Shown piece after piece: positions 9,860-20,308 of a DNA stretch of 64,000 nt. A program made the translations under genes and the position numbers. Under the pieces are notes generated by a model. That model was not told the origin of the DNA and did no database searches. It was given only the letters and a program-made list of their open reading frames with translations. The first letter of the stretch is position 1; every line of letters starts with the position of its first letter. Source of the stretch: Terasakiispira papahanaumokuakeensis (GTDB taxonomy: Bacteria > Pseudomonadota > Gammaproteobacteria > Pseudomonadales > Halomonadaceae); NCBI RefSeq assembly GCF_001709345.1, contig NZ_MDTQ01000001.1, positions 3,299,307 to 3,363,306 of the forward strand, written 5' to 3'.

Positions 9860-10822
9860 TCAAGAGAAGGCAGCGGTATCTTCAGCCAGAATGCGCAGCA
9901 GTGTCTGCATATCTTCAGGGCTATCACGTCGCCAAGTCATCGTCTCGCCTGTCAGTGGATGCTGTAACGTGAGCTGACGTGCATGTAAAGCCTGGCGAGG
10001 AAAGACACGCACGATTTCTTTCAAAGCGTCACTTGAGCCGGGTGGAATGCGCATACGTCCAGCGTAAACAGGATCCCCCACTAGGGCGTGATGCAGGTGT
10101 GCCATATGGACTCGAATCTGATGGGTTCGGCCCGTTTCAAGTTTACAGCGAATATGCGAGTGACCACGAAAACGCTCCACCACGCGATAATGGGTCACGG
10201 CCGGTTTGCCACCGTGACTGACCACCGCCTGCCGCTTGCGATCCTTAGGATGACGTCCAATCGGTGCATCCACAGTGCCCCCGCTGATTAAAGCCCCCAC
10301 AACCACCGCATCATACTCTCGCCCCATACTCCGATCTTGTAACTGAGTCACGAGTGAGTTCTGAGCCTCAAGTGAGCGCGCCACGACCATCAATCCGGAG
10401 GTGTCTTTGTCCAAACGATGCACAATTCCAGCACGGGGCACTTTATCCAACATCGGTTCATGATGAAGCAACGCATTCAATAAGGTACCATCCTGATGGC
10501 CAGCAGCCGGATGGACCACAAGCCCAGCCGGCTTGTTCAGCACAATGATTGCCTCATCTTCATAGACGATATCGAGGGCAATCGCTTGTGCTTGATGGTC
10601 AGTTTGAACCTCCAGTTCGACCTCCAGTACCAATTGATCTCCCAGTGCGACCTTGTCTTTCGGTTTCGCGGTGTGGCCATTGAGTGTCAGGCCGCCATCA
10701 CGTACCCACTGCTGTAGTCGCGCTCGTGAAAAATCCGGGAACAGTTCGGCCGCAGCCTGATCTAATCGAAGACCAGTCAGCTTTTCTGTCACTTCGACAC
10801 TTTGTTGAAGACGTTGAGGCAT
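9860..10822 (-). CDS. rluD: 23S rRNA pseudouridine synthase D
   Basis: Makes pseudouridines 1911, 1915 and 1917 in helix 69 of 23S rRNA, needed for normal 50S assembly. An N-terminal S4-like RNA-binding domain (residues 18-75) precedes the RsuA/RluA catalytic domain with the HRLDKDTSG motif, whose Asp138 is the catalytic residue. It has 320 residues, as expected. It is divergent from bamD with a 100-base gap, and clusters with pgeF and clpB, the classical gammaproteobacterial order. Confidence 0.97.
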   Translation of the reverse strand: MPQRLQQSVEVTEKLTGLRLDQAAAELFPDFSRARLQQWVRDGGLTLNGHTAKPKDKVALGDQLVLEVELEVQTDHQAQAIALDIVYEDEAIIVLNKPAGLVVHPAAGHQDGTLLNALLHHEPMLDKVPRAGIVHRLDKDTSGLMVVARSLEAQNSLVTQLQDRSMGREYDAVVVGALISGGTVDAPIGRHPKDRKRQAVVSHGGKPAVTHYRVVERFRGHSHIRCKLETGRTHQIRVHMAHLHHALVGDPVYAGRMRIPPGSSDALKEIVRVFPRQALHARQLTLQHPLTGETMTWRRDSPEDMQTLLRILAEDTAAFS

Positions 10823-10922
10823 GTAGACTCTTGACTCGGTTATGGATCCTTAGGGATCGGTTGAATAGACCGACAATTTTAACACTGTCACTCAAATGCC
10901 GGATCATTGATATCCGGTTCAG

Positions 10923-11777
10923 ATGGATTCCAGCATGACATCTCGATTGCTTGCTCGCACCTTAGGAGGTGCACTGCTTATCTTCAACGGCTTATGGCTG
11001 GCGGGTTGTGCCAGCGCGCCAGCTCCGGAAGACCAAAGCGAGGCCCAGCTCTATCAAGCGGCTGAAGAAGCGTTGGACGATGAGCGCTATCAAACCGCAC
11101 TGCAAAACTTACAAGACTTGGAATCCCGCTTTCCTTTTGGGGACTATGCTGAACAGGTGCAGCTTGAGCTGATCTACGTGAACTACCAGAACGAGAATTA
11201 CGAAGCCGCACGCGCTACAGCCAGCCGCTTCATTCGTTTACATCCGGATCACTCCAAATTGGACTATGCCTACTACGTGAAAGGCTTAGCGGCTTGGCGA
11301 GCAGGTCGCTATGCGCTAGAAAGTCTCGACTTAGTCGACTTATCCCAGCGTGACCCAGGCGCCACGAGGGAAGCCTATGATGATTTTCTGAAGCTCGTTC
11401 AACGCTTTCCCAATAGTGATTATGCCTCAGATGCCAGACAGCGCATGCGTTACTTGAAAAATCTGTTGGCTCGCCAGGAAGTCTATATCGGTCAGTTTTA
11501 TTTACGCCGAGGCGCGCCGGAAGCCGCTATTGGCCGTGGCCGCACCGTCTTGCAAGGTTATCAGGATACCCCCGCCCTGCCGGACGCGATTGCGGTCATG
11601 GCAGAAGGCTATGAGCATTTAAAACTACAAGATCAAGCGGACAAAATGATCAAGTTGCTGCGACAGGTCGATCCGCAGCACCCGCAGCTTACCGCACAGG
11701 GTTTTCAAATGCGCTATCCGCCCAATCAACCGGATAAGACCTTCTGGCAGATCATCACATTTGACTTAATCGACTAG
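10923..11777 (+). CDS. bamD: Outer membrane assembly lipoprotein BamD
   Basis: Essential lipoprotein of the BAM complex that folds beta-barrel proteins into the outer membrane. A signal peptide ends in the lipobox LAGC with the acylated Cys at residue 29, followed by a Pro/Ala-rich linker and tetratricopeptide repeats over residues 40-260 (for example LYQAAEEALDDERYQTALQ). A second ATG four codons in (10935) is an equally plausible start, as neither has a strong ribosome site. It is divergent from rluD, as in most gammaproteobacteria. Confidence 0.95.
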   Translation: MDSSMTSRLLARTLGGALLIFNGLWLAGCASAPAPEDQSEAQLYQAAEEALDDERYQTALQNLQDLESRFPFGDYAEQVQLELIYVNYQNENYEAARATASRFIRLHPDHSKLDYAYYVKGLAAWRAGRYALESLDLVDLSQRDPGATREAYDDFLKLVQRFPNSDYASDARQRMRYLKNLLARQEVYIGQFYLRRGAPEAAIGRGRTVLQGYQDTPALPDAIAVMAEGYEHLKLQDQADKMIKLLRQVDPQHPQLTAQGFQMRYPPNQPDKTFWQIITFDLID

Positions 11778-11806
11778 CCTGATCGGTTCACTTGTTGGGC
11801 TTACTT

Positions 11807-11854
11807 GAGAGTAAACCCGACAGCAAATCCGATAGTAAAGCTGATAGTAAAAAA
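11807..11854. repeat. Tandem array of four 12-bp units
   Basis: Four consecutive 12-base units (GAGAGTAAACCC, GACAGCAAATCC, GATAGTAAAGCT, GATAGTAAAAAA) follow the bamD stop and run directly into the terminator. They are degenerate but keep exact period. Similar arrays of other sequence occur in several gaps of this window. Confidence 0.7.
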
Positions 11855-11875
11855 GGCCCCAAGTGGGCCTTTTTT
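11849..11875. terminator. Bidirectional terminator between bamD and nadE
   Basis: AAAAAAGGCCC pairs over 11 bp with GGGCCTTTTTT around a 5-base loop, giving a T-run on both strands. It serves the convergent genes bamD and nadE. Confidence 0.93.
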
Positions 11876-11922
11876 ATATGCACCTATTCATGAATGATAC
11901 GACCCATCCATGACACCGGCCA

Positions 11923-13548
11923 TTAATGGCCCGGCTGCCAATGATTCACAATAGGATAGCGGCGGTCACGGCCAAACCCTCGCACACTGGCCCTGACGCC
12001 AGGCGCGGCCTGACGGCGCTTATACTCATTACGATCCACTAACCGAACAACTTGATAAACATCGTCCGCATGGAAACCGGATTGAATAATGGCTTCTGCT
12101 GACTGATCACCTTCGATATAGCGTTCCAAAATGGCATCGAGTACCGGATAAGCGGGCAATGAGTCTTCATCTTTCTGATCTGGCGCCAACTCGGCTGATG
12201 GCGGACGCGTGATCACACGTTCAGGAATAGCAGGACTGATCTGATTGCGATACCGGGCAAGCTCAAAGACCATCGTTTTATACACATCCTTCAGTGCATT
12301 AAAACCACCCACCATATCGCCATAGAGCGTGGCATAACCAACCGCGATCTCACTCTTATTGCCCGTGGTCTGGACCATCAATCCTTTTTTATTAGAAATC
12401 GCCATCAGCATAACACCACGACAGCGGGCCTGCAGATTCTCTTCCGTCGTGTCCCGATCAGTCCCCGCAAAGGTTTCACTCAACGTCGACATAAAGGCTT
12501 CCACCATCGGCGCAATCGGTAGCACTTCATAATCCACGCCTAGTAACTTGGCTTGAGCCTCAGCATCTTCCACACTCATAGAAGAGGTATAGTGATACGG
12601 CATCATAACGGCATGAACACGATCAGCCCCTAGCGCATCGACGGCAATGGCCAAAGATAATCCTGAATCAATACCGCCGGACAGCCCCATGACAACGCCT
12701 TTAAAGCCGCTCTTATTGACGTAATCACGCAGCCCCAACACCAGCGCTTGATAGAGGTAGGTCAAAGGTTCAGGAATCGGGGCTTGGGCCCCCGGCAGTA
12801 ACACGACGCGACCTTCATAACGACTCAGATCAGCCGCCACCAACGCTTCCTTCAACACCGGGCCCTGAACCAGTACTTGGCCATCATCGGCAATCGCATA
12901 AGAGCCGCCATCAAAAACCAATTCATCCTGACCGCCGACACAATTGCAATACAGAATGGGTAGCCCAAGATGAGCAGCCCGATCGCGGGTGATCGCCCGT
13001 CGAACAGGCATTTTATTTTGATGGTAAGGAGAGGCATTCAATACCAATAGCGCTTCGGCACCGGCATTACGGGCCTGCTCTGCCGGACCGTTGACCCACA
13101 CATCTTCACACACCAAAATACCCAAGCGCATGCCGTGCAAATCAAGGACTAACGGATGCTGCCCCGCTTCGAAATAGCGCTTTTCATCAAAAACCTGATA
13201 GTTTGGCAACACCTGCTTATAATATTCTGCAATCCATTGCCCATTGGACAGGATTCCGGCTGCATTATATAAATACCCCTCACGCCAAGCAGGGTAGCCC
13301 ACAATCAGCGTCATATCGGGAACAGCACTCGCGAGCTGCGCACAGGCCTGATCAACTCGCTCATGAAGAGAGGGGCGCAGCAACAGATCTTCAGGAGGGT
13401 ACCCGGTAATGGCCAGCTCAGGGAACATGACAATGTCTGCACCAAACCGTTGCCTCGCATCCTTGGCGGCTTCAATAATGCGGTGTGTATTTCCCTCGAT
13501 ATCGCCTACAACGAGGTCAAGCTGAGCCATGGTGATCTGAACGGTCAT
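11923..13548 (-). CDS. nadE: Glutamine-hydrolysing NAD+ synthetase
   Basis: Final step of NAD synthesis: amidates deamido-NAD using ammonia released from glutamine. The N-terminal nitrilase-like glutaminase domain carries the Glu44-Lys111-Cys147 catalytic triad (FPELAITGYP, EYYKQVLPNY, ILVCEDVW). The C-terminal synthetase domain carries the ATP-binding motif LSGGIDS at residues 289-295. The total of 541 residues fits the two-domain form rather than the short ammonia-only NadE. It is convergent with bamD across a shared terminator. Confidence 0.97.
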   Translation of the reverse strand: MTVQITMAQLDLVVGDIEGNTHRIIEAAKDARQRFGADIVMFPELAITGYPPEDLLLRPSLHERVDQACAQLASAVPDMTLIVGYPAWREGYLYNAAGILSNGQWIAEYYKQVLPNYQVFDEKRYFEAGQHPLVLDLHGMRLGILVCEDVWVNGPAEQARNAGAEALLVLNASPYHQNKMPVRRAITRDRAAHLGLPILYCNCVGGQDELVFDGGSYAIADDGQVLVQGPVLKEALVAADLSRYEGRVVLLPGAQAPIPEPLTYLYQALVLGLRDYVNKSGFKGVVMGLSGGIDSGLSLAIAVDALGADRVHAVMMPYHYTSSMSVEDAEAQAKLLGVDYEVLPIAPMVEAFMSTLSETFAGTDRDTTEENLQARCRGVMLMAISNKKGLMVQTTGNKSEIAVGYATLYGDMVGGFNALKDVYKTMVFELARYRNQISPAIPERVITRPPSAELAPDQKDEDSLPAYPVLDAILERYIEGDQSAEAIIQSGFHADDVYQVVRLVDRNEYKRRQAAPGVRASVRGFGRDRRYPIVNHWQPGH

Positions 13549-13711
13549 GACGGTGTCTCTTGGTAATGAGCAACAAGTAATCTGTAGTCTAATGCGCGCA
13601 TAGCCGCATTAATAACGAACCTGTATTTTCAATGCCTGCTAAAATGTGCTTATTCTGGGCAATCATGGGGCAAATGGCAAAGGCTATGTCAGCAGACACA
13701 AAGGAGAAACA

Positions 13712-14026
13712 ATGGGCTTTTTGATTATCCGCCTCATCATTTTTATTCTGGTCTTCTGGGCGGGCTATCGCATCTGGAAGATGGTTCAGCAGGCGAAGCA
13801 GCCAGCGAGTCCTCCTGCTCGACAAGAAAAAACGAACCAAGCAGGCGCTCCGATGGTGAAATGTGACTATTGCGGCCTTCACTTACCGGCCAATGAAAGC
13901 CTAACACACGGCGCTCATCTACATTTCTGCTGTCCGGAACATCGCCAACACTTTCTGGATGGCGGTCCACTTAATGATAAGCCCCAGCGCCAAGCGCCTC
14001 GCAAAGATGATCCCGATCATCATTAA
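13712..14026 (+). CDS. Small membrane-anchored protein with a Cys/His cluster (PP0621-type)
   Basis: A 104-residue protein: an N-terminal membrane helix (FLIIRLIIFILVFWAGYRIW), a polar linker, then a CDYCGLHLP pair of cysteines and a second HFCCPEHRQHF cluster that together look like a small zinc ribbon. This resembles uncharacterised PP0621-family proteins of pseudomonads. The start at ATG 13712 is supported by AAGGAG six bases upstream. It faces thiO across a short gap. Function unknown. Confidence 0.75.
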   Translation: MGFLIIRLIIFILVFWAGYRIWKMVQQAKQPASPPARQEKTNQAGAPMVKCDYCGLHLPANESLTHGAHLHFCCPEHRQHFLDGGPLNDKPQRQAPRKDDPDHH

Positions 14027-14088
14027 GCGCCACATCACCACGAAATAACAAATCACTGCAAAACCCAAAATCACCCTGCCTGAGACGG

Positions 14089-14104
14089 GCCCAATGCATT
14101 GGGC
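14089..14104. terminator. Palindrome between two convergent genes
   Basis: GCCCAATG-CATTGGGC is a perfect 16-base palindrome in the gap between the small membrane protein and thiO. It lacks a T-run, so termination is only suggested by the convergent position. Confidence 0.35.
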
Positions 14105-14108
14105 TCAA

Positions 14109-15239
14109 TCAGTGATGACTGCCACCAGTTTCAGCAAGCGCGCGCTGACGCACTGCAGGCTGATAAGGCGCCGGATCAATCTGTGTCGCCTGTCCCAAAA
14201 GCTGATCGCTCAACAACTGGGTTGCCGCAGGGGCCAATACGAGCCCATTCCGGAAATGCCCAGCGTTAATATAGAGATTCTCATATCCCGGCACAGCCCC
14301 GATCCAAGGCACACCGTCCACTGATCCAGGACGAAGTCCTGCCCAATGATGCGCCACGGGACAATCCCGCAGTTTAGGCATCAGCCGATAAGCACTTTCT
14401 TTTAACGAATCTAGCGCATCTTCACTAGTACGATCATCAAACCCCGTATATTCAAGCGTCGAGCCTGCCAAGATATGGCCATCGCTACGTGGAATTAAGT
14501 AGCGGCCATCCATGAGCACCACCCTGCCTAGCAAGCCAGGCTCAGCCTTAAAGGCAATCATTTGGCCACGCACAGGCTTAATACCACTAGCCACACCTAA
14601 ATCATTCAGTAGCTCACCCGCCCAGGCGCCATTGCATAGCACTGTACGTCTAGCCGCGAACATCATCTGTCGTCCACGCACGCCCAACACTTCGCGTGAA
14701 TTTTCATCCACTTCAAGCCCTGTCACTTCACTCTCTTCCAACAGCCTCACATTGCTTCGAGCGATAAGGGAAGCACGCAAAGCTTGGCACAAGCGCGGAT
14801 TACGCACGCTAGCGAGGTCTGGCATCCACAATGCACGATCATGACCAGGCGCTACTTCAGGCTCTTTGTCATACAAAAAGGCCCCATCAACGACTTCAAG
14901 CGGGCGCTGCGTCTGTTCAGCCCAAGCCAAAGCATCTGCTTCATCGGCCACGCGTAAGTACAAGAGGCCTTTAGACCGTAACTCCGGATCAATTCCGGTT
15001 TCGTCCAATAAGGCTTGCGTCAGAGGTTGATAACTGGACTGAGACTGAGCGGCCAACGCAGTCACTTCTTCAGAGTAGCGCCAGGGGTACAAAGGCGAGA
15101 CAATCCCACCCCCGGCCCAGGAGGCCTTCTGACCACAGTGACCCCGCTCCAACAGAGTGACATCGGCACCCGCATCGGCCAGTTGACGTGCCATCATCAT
15201 GCCAATGACACCGCCACCTACAATCAGAAAATCGTTCAT
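14109..15239 (-). CDS. thiO: Glycine oxidase ThiO (FAD-dependent)
   Basis: Oxidises glycine to iminoglyoxylate for the thiazole half of thiamine. The FAD-binding motif VGGGVIGMMMARQLADAG is at the N-terminus, and the substrate/FAD domain ends with the typical GHFRNGLVLAPAAT segment. The length of 376 residues fits the ThiO/DadA-like family. I start at ATG 15239 (MNDFLIVGG); the longer frame would overlap ispH. It follows ispH by about 30 bases on the same strand. A related D-amino-acid oxidase role cannot be excluded, since no other thi gene is nearby. Confidence 0.85.
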   Translation of the reverse strand: MNDFLIVGGGVIGMMMARQLADAGADVTLLERGHCGQKASWAGGGIVSPLYPWRYSEEVTALAAQSQSSYQPLTQALLDETGIDPELRSKGLLYLRVADEADALAWAEQTQRPLEVVDGAFLYDKEPEVAPGHDRALWMPDLASVRNPRLCQALRASLIARSNVRLLEESEVTGLEVDENSREVLGVRGRQMMFAARRTVLCNGAWAGELLNDLGVASGIKPVRGQMIAFKAEPGLLGRVVLMDGRYLIPRSDGHILAGSTLEYTGFDDRTSEDALDSLKESAYRLMPKLRDCPVAHHWAGLRPGSVDGVPWIGAVPGYENLYINAGHFRNGLVLAPAATQLLSDQLLGQATQIDPAPYQPAVRQRALAETGGSHH

Positions 15240-15270
15240 GATGACGCCCCTCCAGAGCGGTGACGACGAG

Positions 15271-16227
15271 CTATAAAGACTCTGTCGGAATACGCAATGC
15301 CTTCGGCATAGTGAACGTAATATTCTCTTCTCTTCCCGGCAATTCAGCCGGAGGCTTGCCGCCCCAAGCCACCAACTGATCAATCACCTGGCGCACTAAC
15401 ACCTCAGGTGCCGAAGCCCCTGCGGTAATCCCCACCGAAGCGACTTCTTTAACCCACTCAGGATTCAGGTCACTGGCGGTATCAATCAGATAAGCGGGGG
15501 TGGCCATTCGCTCAGCCAGCTCACGCAAACGATTCGAGTTCGAACTATTAGGGCTCCCTACCACCAGGACGACATCAGCACAATCAGCCAACTCACGCAC
15601 GGCATCTTGTCGGTTTTGGGTGGCATAACAGATATCGTTTTTACGCGGCCCCTGAATACCAGGAAAACGGTGGCGTAATGCATCAATAACTTTGGCCGTA
15701 TCATCCATGGATAGCGTCGTTTGCGTCACATACGCCAAGCGAGCAGGATCCTTAACCTCAAGCTGAGCGACATCAGCCTCACTTTCCACCAGGTAGATAT
15801 CCCCGCCAGCAGAACGATCATAACGGCCCATAGTGCCTTCAACTTCCGGATGCCCATGGTGGCCGATCAGAATGCACTCCTCACCTTTTTGGCTGTAGCG
15901 CAAAACTTCCATATGCACCTTGGTGACCAGCGGACAAGTGGCATCAAACACTCTTAACCCACGACGCTCGGCTTCCAGCTGCACCGCCTGAGAGACCCCA
16001 TGAGCAGAAAAAATGACGATAACATTATCGGGGACTTCATCAAGTTCATCGACAAAGACCGCCCCGCGCTCACGCAGTGATTCCACAACGAAGCGGTTAT
16101 GCACGACTTCATGACGTACATAGATCGGAGCGCCAAAGACATCAAGCGCTCGGTTCACAATCTCAATAGCGCGATCCACCCCGGCACAAAAACCGCGAGG
16201 ATTGGCTAACTGAATGCTGAATGACAT
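15271..16227 (-). CDS. ispH: 4-hydroxy-3-methylbut-2-enyl diphosphate reductase
   Basis: Last enzyme of the non-mevalonate isoprenoid pathway, a 4Fe-4S protein making IPP and DMAPP. The three cluster cysteines are seen in [18 protein letters not shown] and [10 protein letters not shown], and the family motif [12 protein letters not shown] is present. The start is ATG 16227, with GGGAGA upstream. It is 11 bases from the fkpB stop, in the conserved ileS-lspA-fkpB-ispH operon. Confidence 0.98.
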   Translation of the reverse strand: MSFSIQLANPRGFCAGVDRAIEIVNRALDVFGAPIYVRHEVVHNRFVVESLRERGAVFVDELDEVPDNVIVIFSAHGVSQAVQLEAERRGLRVFDATCPLVTKVHMEVLRYSQKGEECILIGHHGHPEVEGTMGRYDRSAGGDIYLVESEADVAQLEVKDPARLAYVTQTTLSMDDTAKVIDALRHRFPGIQGPRKNDICYATQNRQDAVRELADCADVVLVVGSPNSSNSNRLRELAERMATPAYLIDTASDLNPEWVKEVASVGITAGASAPEVLVRQVIDQLVAWGGKPPAELPGREENITFTMPKALRIPTESL

Positions 16228-16238
16228 GTTGTCTCCCA

Positions 16239-16697
16239 TCACTGAACAGTGATCGGTTTCACCTCAAGAATATCCACCTCAAAGACCAGGGTACGCCCAG
16301 CAAGAGGATGGTTGAAATCGATATCGACCTGATCGCCTTCAATCCCTTTCACAACACCAGGCAATTCTCCACCCGCTTTATCCGCAAACGACAGCACCAT
16401 CCCCGGCACCAACTCATCAACTTCAGCAAAAGCGGAACGCTTCATCCGTTGTACGTTATTCGGATTCGGCTGGCCAAACGCCTGCTCCGGCGCTACATGG
16501 AAGGTTTCATGTTGGCCAGCTTTCAGACCCAATAAATGCTGTTCGAAGCCTTCAGGCAGATTGCCATCACCAATGGTCAGCGTGGCGGGCTGCTGATTAA
16601 AAGTACTGTCGACTTCAGCGCCATCTTCCAAACGCAGGGCAAAATGCAGTGTTACCTGCATGCCCGCTTCGATCGTCAATGTTGTCTCGCTCATCAT
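16239..16697 (-). CDS. fkpB: FKBP-type peptidyl-prolyl isomerase FkpB (SlpA-like)
   Basis: Cytoplasmic prolyl isomerase and chaperone of the SlyD/SlpA group. An FKBP fold (residues 12-45 and 115-150) is interrupted by the insert-in-flap chaperone domain around residues 70-120 ([20 protein letters not shown]). 152 residues, typical. The second Met (16694) may be the real start. It lies six bases from the lspA stop. Confidence 0.94.
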   Translation of the reverse strand: MMSETTLTIEAGMQVTLHFALRLEDGAEVDSTFNQQPATLTIGDGNLPEGFEQHLLGLKAGQHETFHVAPEQAFGQPNPNNVQRMKRSAFAEVDELVPGMVLSFADKAGGELPGVVKGIEGDQVDIDFNHPLAGRTLVFEVDILEVKPITVQ

Positions 16698-16703
16698 AGC
16701 GCC

Positions 16704-17294
16704 TCACTTATGGCCTGACTTACGGGTTGGTGATGTTGATTGTGATGATGTCGGCGAAGATTTGGCCTCAGCCGTTTTATGTCGAACATTCTGTCCCCCA
16801 AACATCAAATCCCAACCAATCAATATTGCCCCTAAGGTAATCGCTGAATCGGCCAGATTAAACGCGGGGAAGTAACGATACTGCCAATGGAAGGCCAGAA
16901 AATCGACGACATAACCCAACATGAGTCGGTCATGTAAGTTGCCAATCGCCCCGCCCAGAATCAGCGTTAACCCTAAGGCCAAGATCGTCTCATGACGTTT
17001 AAGGCGGCCTAACCAGATCAAAATACCCACTACCGCAACAACCCCAATCAAGGCAAACAGCCAGCGCTGCCAGCCATCATGGTCTGCCAAGAAACTGAAT
17101 GCAGCCCCGGTATTATGCAGCAACGTTAATTGAAACACCGGTAGAACATCCCAGCGCTCACCATACTGGAAAACACTCGATACCCAGGCCTTAGACGCTA
17201 GATCAAACACCACCACCAGCACCGCTAACCATAGCCAGCGCCACTGGGGATGCCGTTGCAGGAGACCGGCCGCAGCCGGTTCTCGCTCGCTCAT
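16704..17294 (-). CDS. lspA: Lipoprotein signal peptidase II
   Basis: Aspartic protease in the inner membrane that removes the signal peptide of diacylglyceryl-prolipoproteins. Four membrane segments and the two catalytic Asp motifs are seen (GNLHDRLMLGYVVDF and FNLADSAI). An extra basic, Ser/Thr-rich C-terminal tail of about 25 residues lies beyond the conserved core. I start at ATG 17294, with GAGGTG five bases upstream; a GTG two codons earlier is also in frame. Six bases separate the frame from the ileS stop. Confidence 0.96.
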   Translation of the reverse strand: MSEREPAAAGLLQRHPQWRWLWLAVLVVVFDLASKAWVSSVFQYGERWDVLPVFQLTLLHNTGAAFSFLADHDGWQRWLFALIGVVAVVGILIWLGRLKRHETILALGLTLILGGAIGNLHDRLMLGYVVDFLAFHWQYRYFPAFNLADSAITLGAILIGWDLMFGGQNVRHKTAEAKSSPTSSQSTSPTRKSGHK

Positions 17295-17306
17295 AACCAC
17301 CTCGAA

Positions 17307-20159
17307 TCAGGCATAACGGCGAATTTCGCCGGCCCCATCGGGCAAGTTGGACACACAACGACCACACAGATCCGGATGTTCCACATGCTGCCCGACATCT
17401 TCACGATGATGCCAGCAGCGCTCACACTTAGGTGCCTGGCTGGCTGCAACCACCACCTTCATGCCGTCGAGTTCAGTCTCACGCGCATCTGCAGGGGCTT
17501 CGTTGAGAGGCCTCAGAGTGGCGCCCGAAGTCAATAACACAAAGCGCAGCTCATCATCCAGTCGGGCCAAATCAGCCTTCAGCACATCATCGACATAGAG
17601 CGTCACTTCTGCCGACAAAGACGCTTTGATGAGCTTTTCATTACGCGCATCTTCAAGGCATTTATTCACAGCCGCTTTCGCCGCCAGCAGCCGAGGCCAG
17701 AACTCACGATTCAGAGCCGCATCATCAGCCAGCGGGAAGAGGCCGTTATACCACTGGCCAAGGAAAATACTGGGTGACCGTTGGCCCGGCAAATGCTCAT
17801 TAATCTCTTCAGCGGTGAAGGATAGAATCGGAGCAATCCAATGGACCAGCGCTTCAGCCACATGATAGAGCGCAGTCTGACAGGAGCGACGAGCCTGAGA
17901 GTTGGTCTGAGTGGTGTATTGGCGGTCTTTGATGATGTCCAGATAAAAACCACCCAACTCACTGACGCAGAAATGATGCACCTGCTGGTAAACATCAAGG
18001 AAACGATATTGATCGTAGGCGCTGACCACTTTCTGCTGTAACTGCAAAGCGGCATCCACAATCCAACGATCCAACGGCAGCATCGCTTCAGGTGCCAGAG
18101 CATCCTGTGCCGGATCGAAACCATTCAAATTCGACAATAAAAAGCGTGAGGTATTACGGATGCGTCGATAAACATCAGCCGTACGTTGCAGAATCTGCTG
18201 TGAGACTGCCATTTCCCCAGAGAAATCGGTCGAGGCGACCCACAGGCGCAAAATATCAGCCCCTAACTTATCGGTCACTTCCTGAGGCACAATGGTATTG
18301 CCCAAGGATTTGGACATCTTGAAGCCTTTCTCATCGACCGTAAAACCATGGGTCAATAGGCTTCGATAAGGCGCATGGCCATCAATAGCACAGCCAGTCA
18401 ACAAGGATGAGTGGAACCAACCCCGGTGTTGATCAGAGCCTTCCAGGTACAAGTCAGCGCGGGGACCATTGTCATGCCCCATCGGATGAGAGCCACGCAT
18501 CACATGCCAATGCGTGGTGCCGGAATCAAACCACACATCCAGCGTATCCGTCACTTTGTCGTAATCCTTGGCTTCGTCCCCGAGCAGATCTTCGGCGCTG
18601 AGCTTGAACCAGACATCAATACCTGATTGCTCAACGTTCTGTGCCACCTGCTCCAGCAACCCCAGCGTATTCGGGTGCAGTTCGCCAGTGGCTTTATGCA
18701 GGAAGAAGGGAATCGGTACGCCCCAGTTACGTTGACGCGAGATACACCAGTCCGGACGATTCTCGATCATGCCGCGCAAACGGGCTTTACCCCAGTCAGG
18801 ATAAAACTGTGTTTGCTCGATCGCATCCAAGGCACGCTGACGTAACGTCAGGCCTTCGCCATCCGGGATATCCATCCCCACAAACCACTGCGCAGTGGCG
18901 CGATAGATCACCGGCGTTTTATGGCGCCAGCAATGCATATAACTGTGAGAAATATTTTCACTGACCAACAGCTGACCGGCTTCGCTCAAAGCCTCAATGA
19001 TTTTGGGATTGGCTTTCCAAATCATTAGCCCGCCGAATAGCGGCAAATCGTCAGCATAGACGCCATTAGACTGAACCGGGTTGCGGATATCATCAAACGC
19101 CATGCCATAGTGACGGCAAGTGACAAAGTCATCCTCACCATAAGCGGGTGCCGAATGGACAATGCCTGTCCCCGCACCTAACTCAACATAGTCCGCCAAA
19201 TAAACGGGTGACACGCGGTCATAGCCCGGGTCGACATCCGCCAAAGGATGACGGAAGGCTAAATGCTCCAAAGCCGCCCCTTGCGCCGTCGCTAAGAGAT
19301 GACCTTCACGGCCATAACGTTGCAAACAGCTTTCAACCAGCTCTTCGGCCAAAATCAAGACACGATCATCGGTCTCAACTAGCGCATACGTAAACTCAGG
19401 ATGGACATTCAGTGCTTGGTTGGCCGGGATAGTCCAAGCCGTTGTCGTCCAGATCACGATCTGAATGGGCTTATCCAATGCCGCGAGACCAAAAGCGGCC
19501 GCCACTTTATCCGGATCAGCCGCTGTAAATGCGACATCGAGTGTCGCCGACTGTTTATCCTTATACTCGACCTCAGCTTCGGCCAGCGCAGAACCACAAT
19601 CAAAACACCAGTTAACAGGCTTCAACCCTTTAAACACATAGCCGGCTTCAACCATCTTGCCCAATGCCCGAATTTCGTTGGCTTCATTGGCAAAATTCAT
19701 GGTTAAGTAAGGGTTATCCCAGTCAGCCAGCACGCCCAAGCGAACGAACTCGCCCTTCTGGCCTTCGACTTGCTCTTGGGCATACTCACGGCATAAGCCA
19801 CGCGCTTTATCCGCATCTAGAGATTTGCCGTGCAGCGTTTCAATTTTATGCTCGATCGGTAAACCATGGCAGTCCCACCCGGGGACATAAGGCGCATCGT
19901 AGCCCGACAGCGTTTTAGACTTCACGATGATGTCTTTGAGGATTTTATTCAACGCATGGCCCAGATGCAGATTGCCATTGGCATAGGGAGGGCCATCGTG
20001 AAGAATAAAGCGCTCACGCCCTTTTCCAGCCTGTCTCAGCTGGCCATAAAGATCCATTTGCGCCCATTGTTTAAGACGTTCTGGCTCGCGTTTAGGCAAG
20101 TTCCCCCGCATGGGGAAATCCGTCTCGGGAAGATTCAGCGTATGCTTATAGTCAGTCAT
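17307..20159 (-). CDS. ileS: Isoleucyl-tRNA synthetase
   Basis: Class I synthetase that charges tRNA-Ile and edits valine. The ATP-site motif [14 protein letters not shown] (HIGH), the CP1 editing domain and the KMSKS loop ([10 protein letters not shown]) are present, and the C-terminus carries the zinc-binding CERCW...CGRC pair. 950 residues, the standard bacterial length. It lies between ribF and lspA, the conserved operon order. Confidence 0.98.
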   Translation of the reverse strand: MTDYKHTLNLPETDFPMRGNLPKREPERLKQWAQMDLYGQLRQAGKGRERFILHDGPPYANGNLHLGHALNKILKDIIVKSKTLSGYDAPYVPGWDCHGLPIEHKIETLHGKSLDADKARGLCREYAQEQVEGQKGEFVRLGVLADWDNPYLTMNFANEANEIRALGKMVEAGYVFKGLKPVNWCFDCGSALAEAEVEYKDKQSATLDVAFTAADPDKVAAAFGLAALDKPIQIVIWTTTAWTIPANQALNVHPEFTYALVETDDRVLILAEELVESCLQRYGREGHLLATAQGAALEHLAFRHPLADVDPGYDRVSPVYLADYVELGAGTGIVHSAPAYGEDDFVTCRHYGMAFDDIRNPVQSNGVYADDLPLFGGLMIWKANPKIIEALSEAGQLLVSENISHSYMHCWRHKTPVIYRATAQWFVGMDIPDGEGLTLRQRALDAIEQTQFYPDWGKARLRGMIENRPDWCISRQRNWGVPIPFFLHKATGELHPNTLGLLEQVAQNVEQSGIDVWFKLSAEDLLGDEAKDYDKVTDTLDVWFDSGTTHWHVMRGSHPMGHDNGPRADLYLEGSDQHRGWFHSSLLTGCAIDGHAPYRSLLTHGFTVDEKGFKMSKSLGNTIVPQEVTDKLGADILRLWVASTDFSGEMAVSQQILQRTADVYRRIRNTSRFLLSNLNGFDPAQDALAPEAMLPLDRWIVDAALQLQQKVVSAYDQYRFLDVYQQVHHFCVSELGGFYLDIIKDRQYTTQTNSQARRSCQTALYHVAEALVHWIAPILSFTAEEINEHLPGQRSPSIFLGQWYNGLFPLADDAALNREFWPRLLAAKAAVNKCLEDARNEKLIKASLSAEVTLYVDDVLKADLARLDDELRFVLLTSGATLRPLNEAPADARETELDGMKVVVAASQAPKCERCWHHREDVGQHVEHPDLCGRCVSNLPDGAGEIRRYA

Positions 20160-20186
20160 GAGCCTGGTTCACTGTCCTGAATTCAC

Positions 20187-20288
20187 TAATCGAACTTTGT
20201 TAATCAAACCTTGTTTATCAAACTTTGTTAATCAAAGACGAGGCTAATTAAAAACGGGATTAATCAAAACGCGGTTAATCAAAAACGG
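20187..20288. repeat. Degenerate tandem array anchored on TAATCAAA
   Basis: About seven units of 14-16 bases, each beginning TAATC or a close variant followed by AAA and a short variable part, fill most of the 149-base gap between ileS and ribF. The three most similar units read TAATCGAACTTTGT, TAATCAAACCTTGT and TTATCAAACTTTGT. The array would lie inside a ribF-ileS message. Confidence 0.7.
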
Positions 20289-20308
20289 TATTGACTCAAA
20301 GCGCTCTC

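Noticed and set aside
14089-14104. Operator role for the GCCCAATGCATTGGGC palindrome
   Set aside because: It lies between two convergent stop codons, where no promoter is expected; a transcript-end role is more likely.
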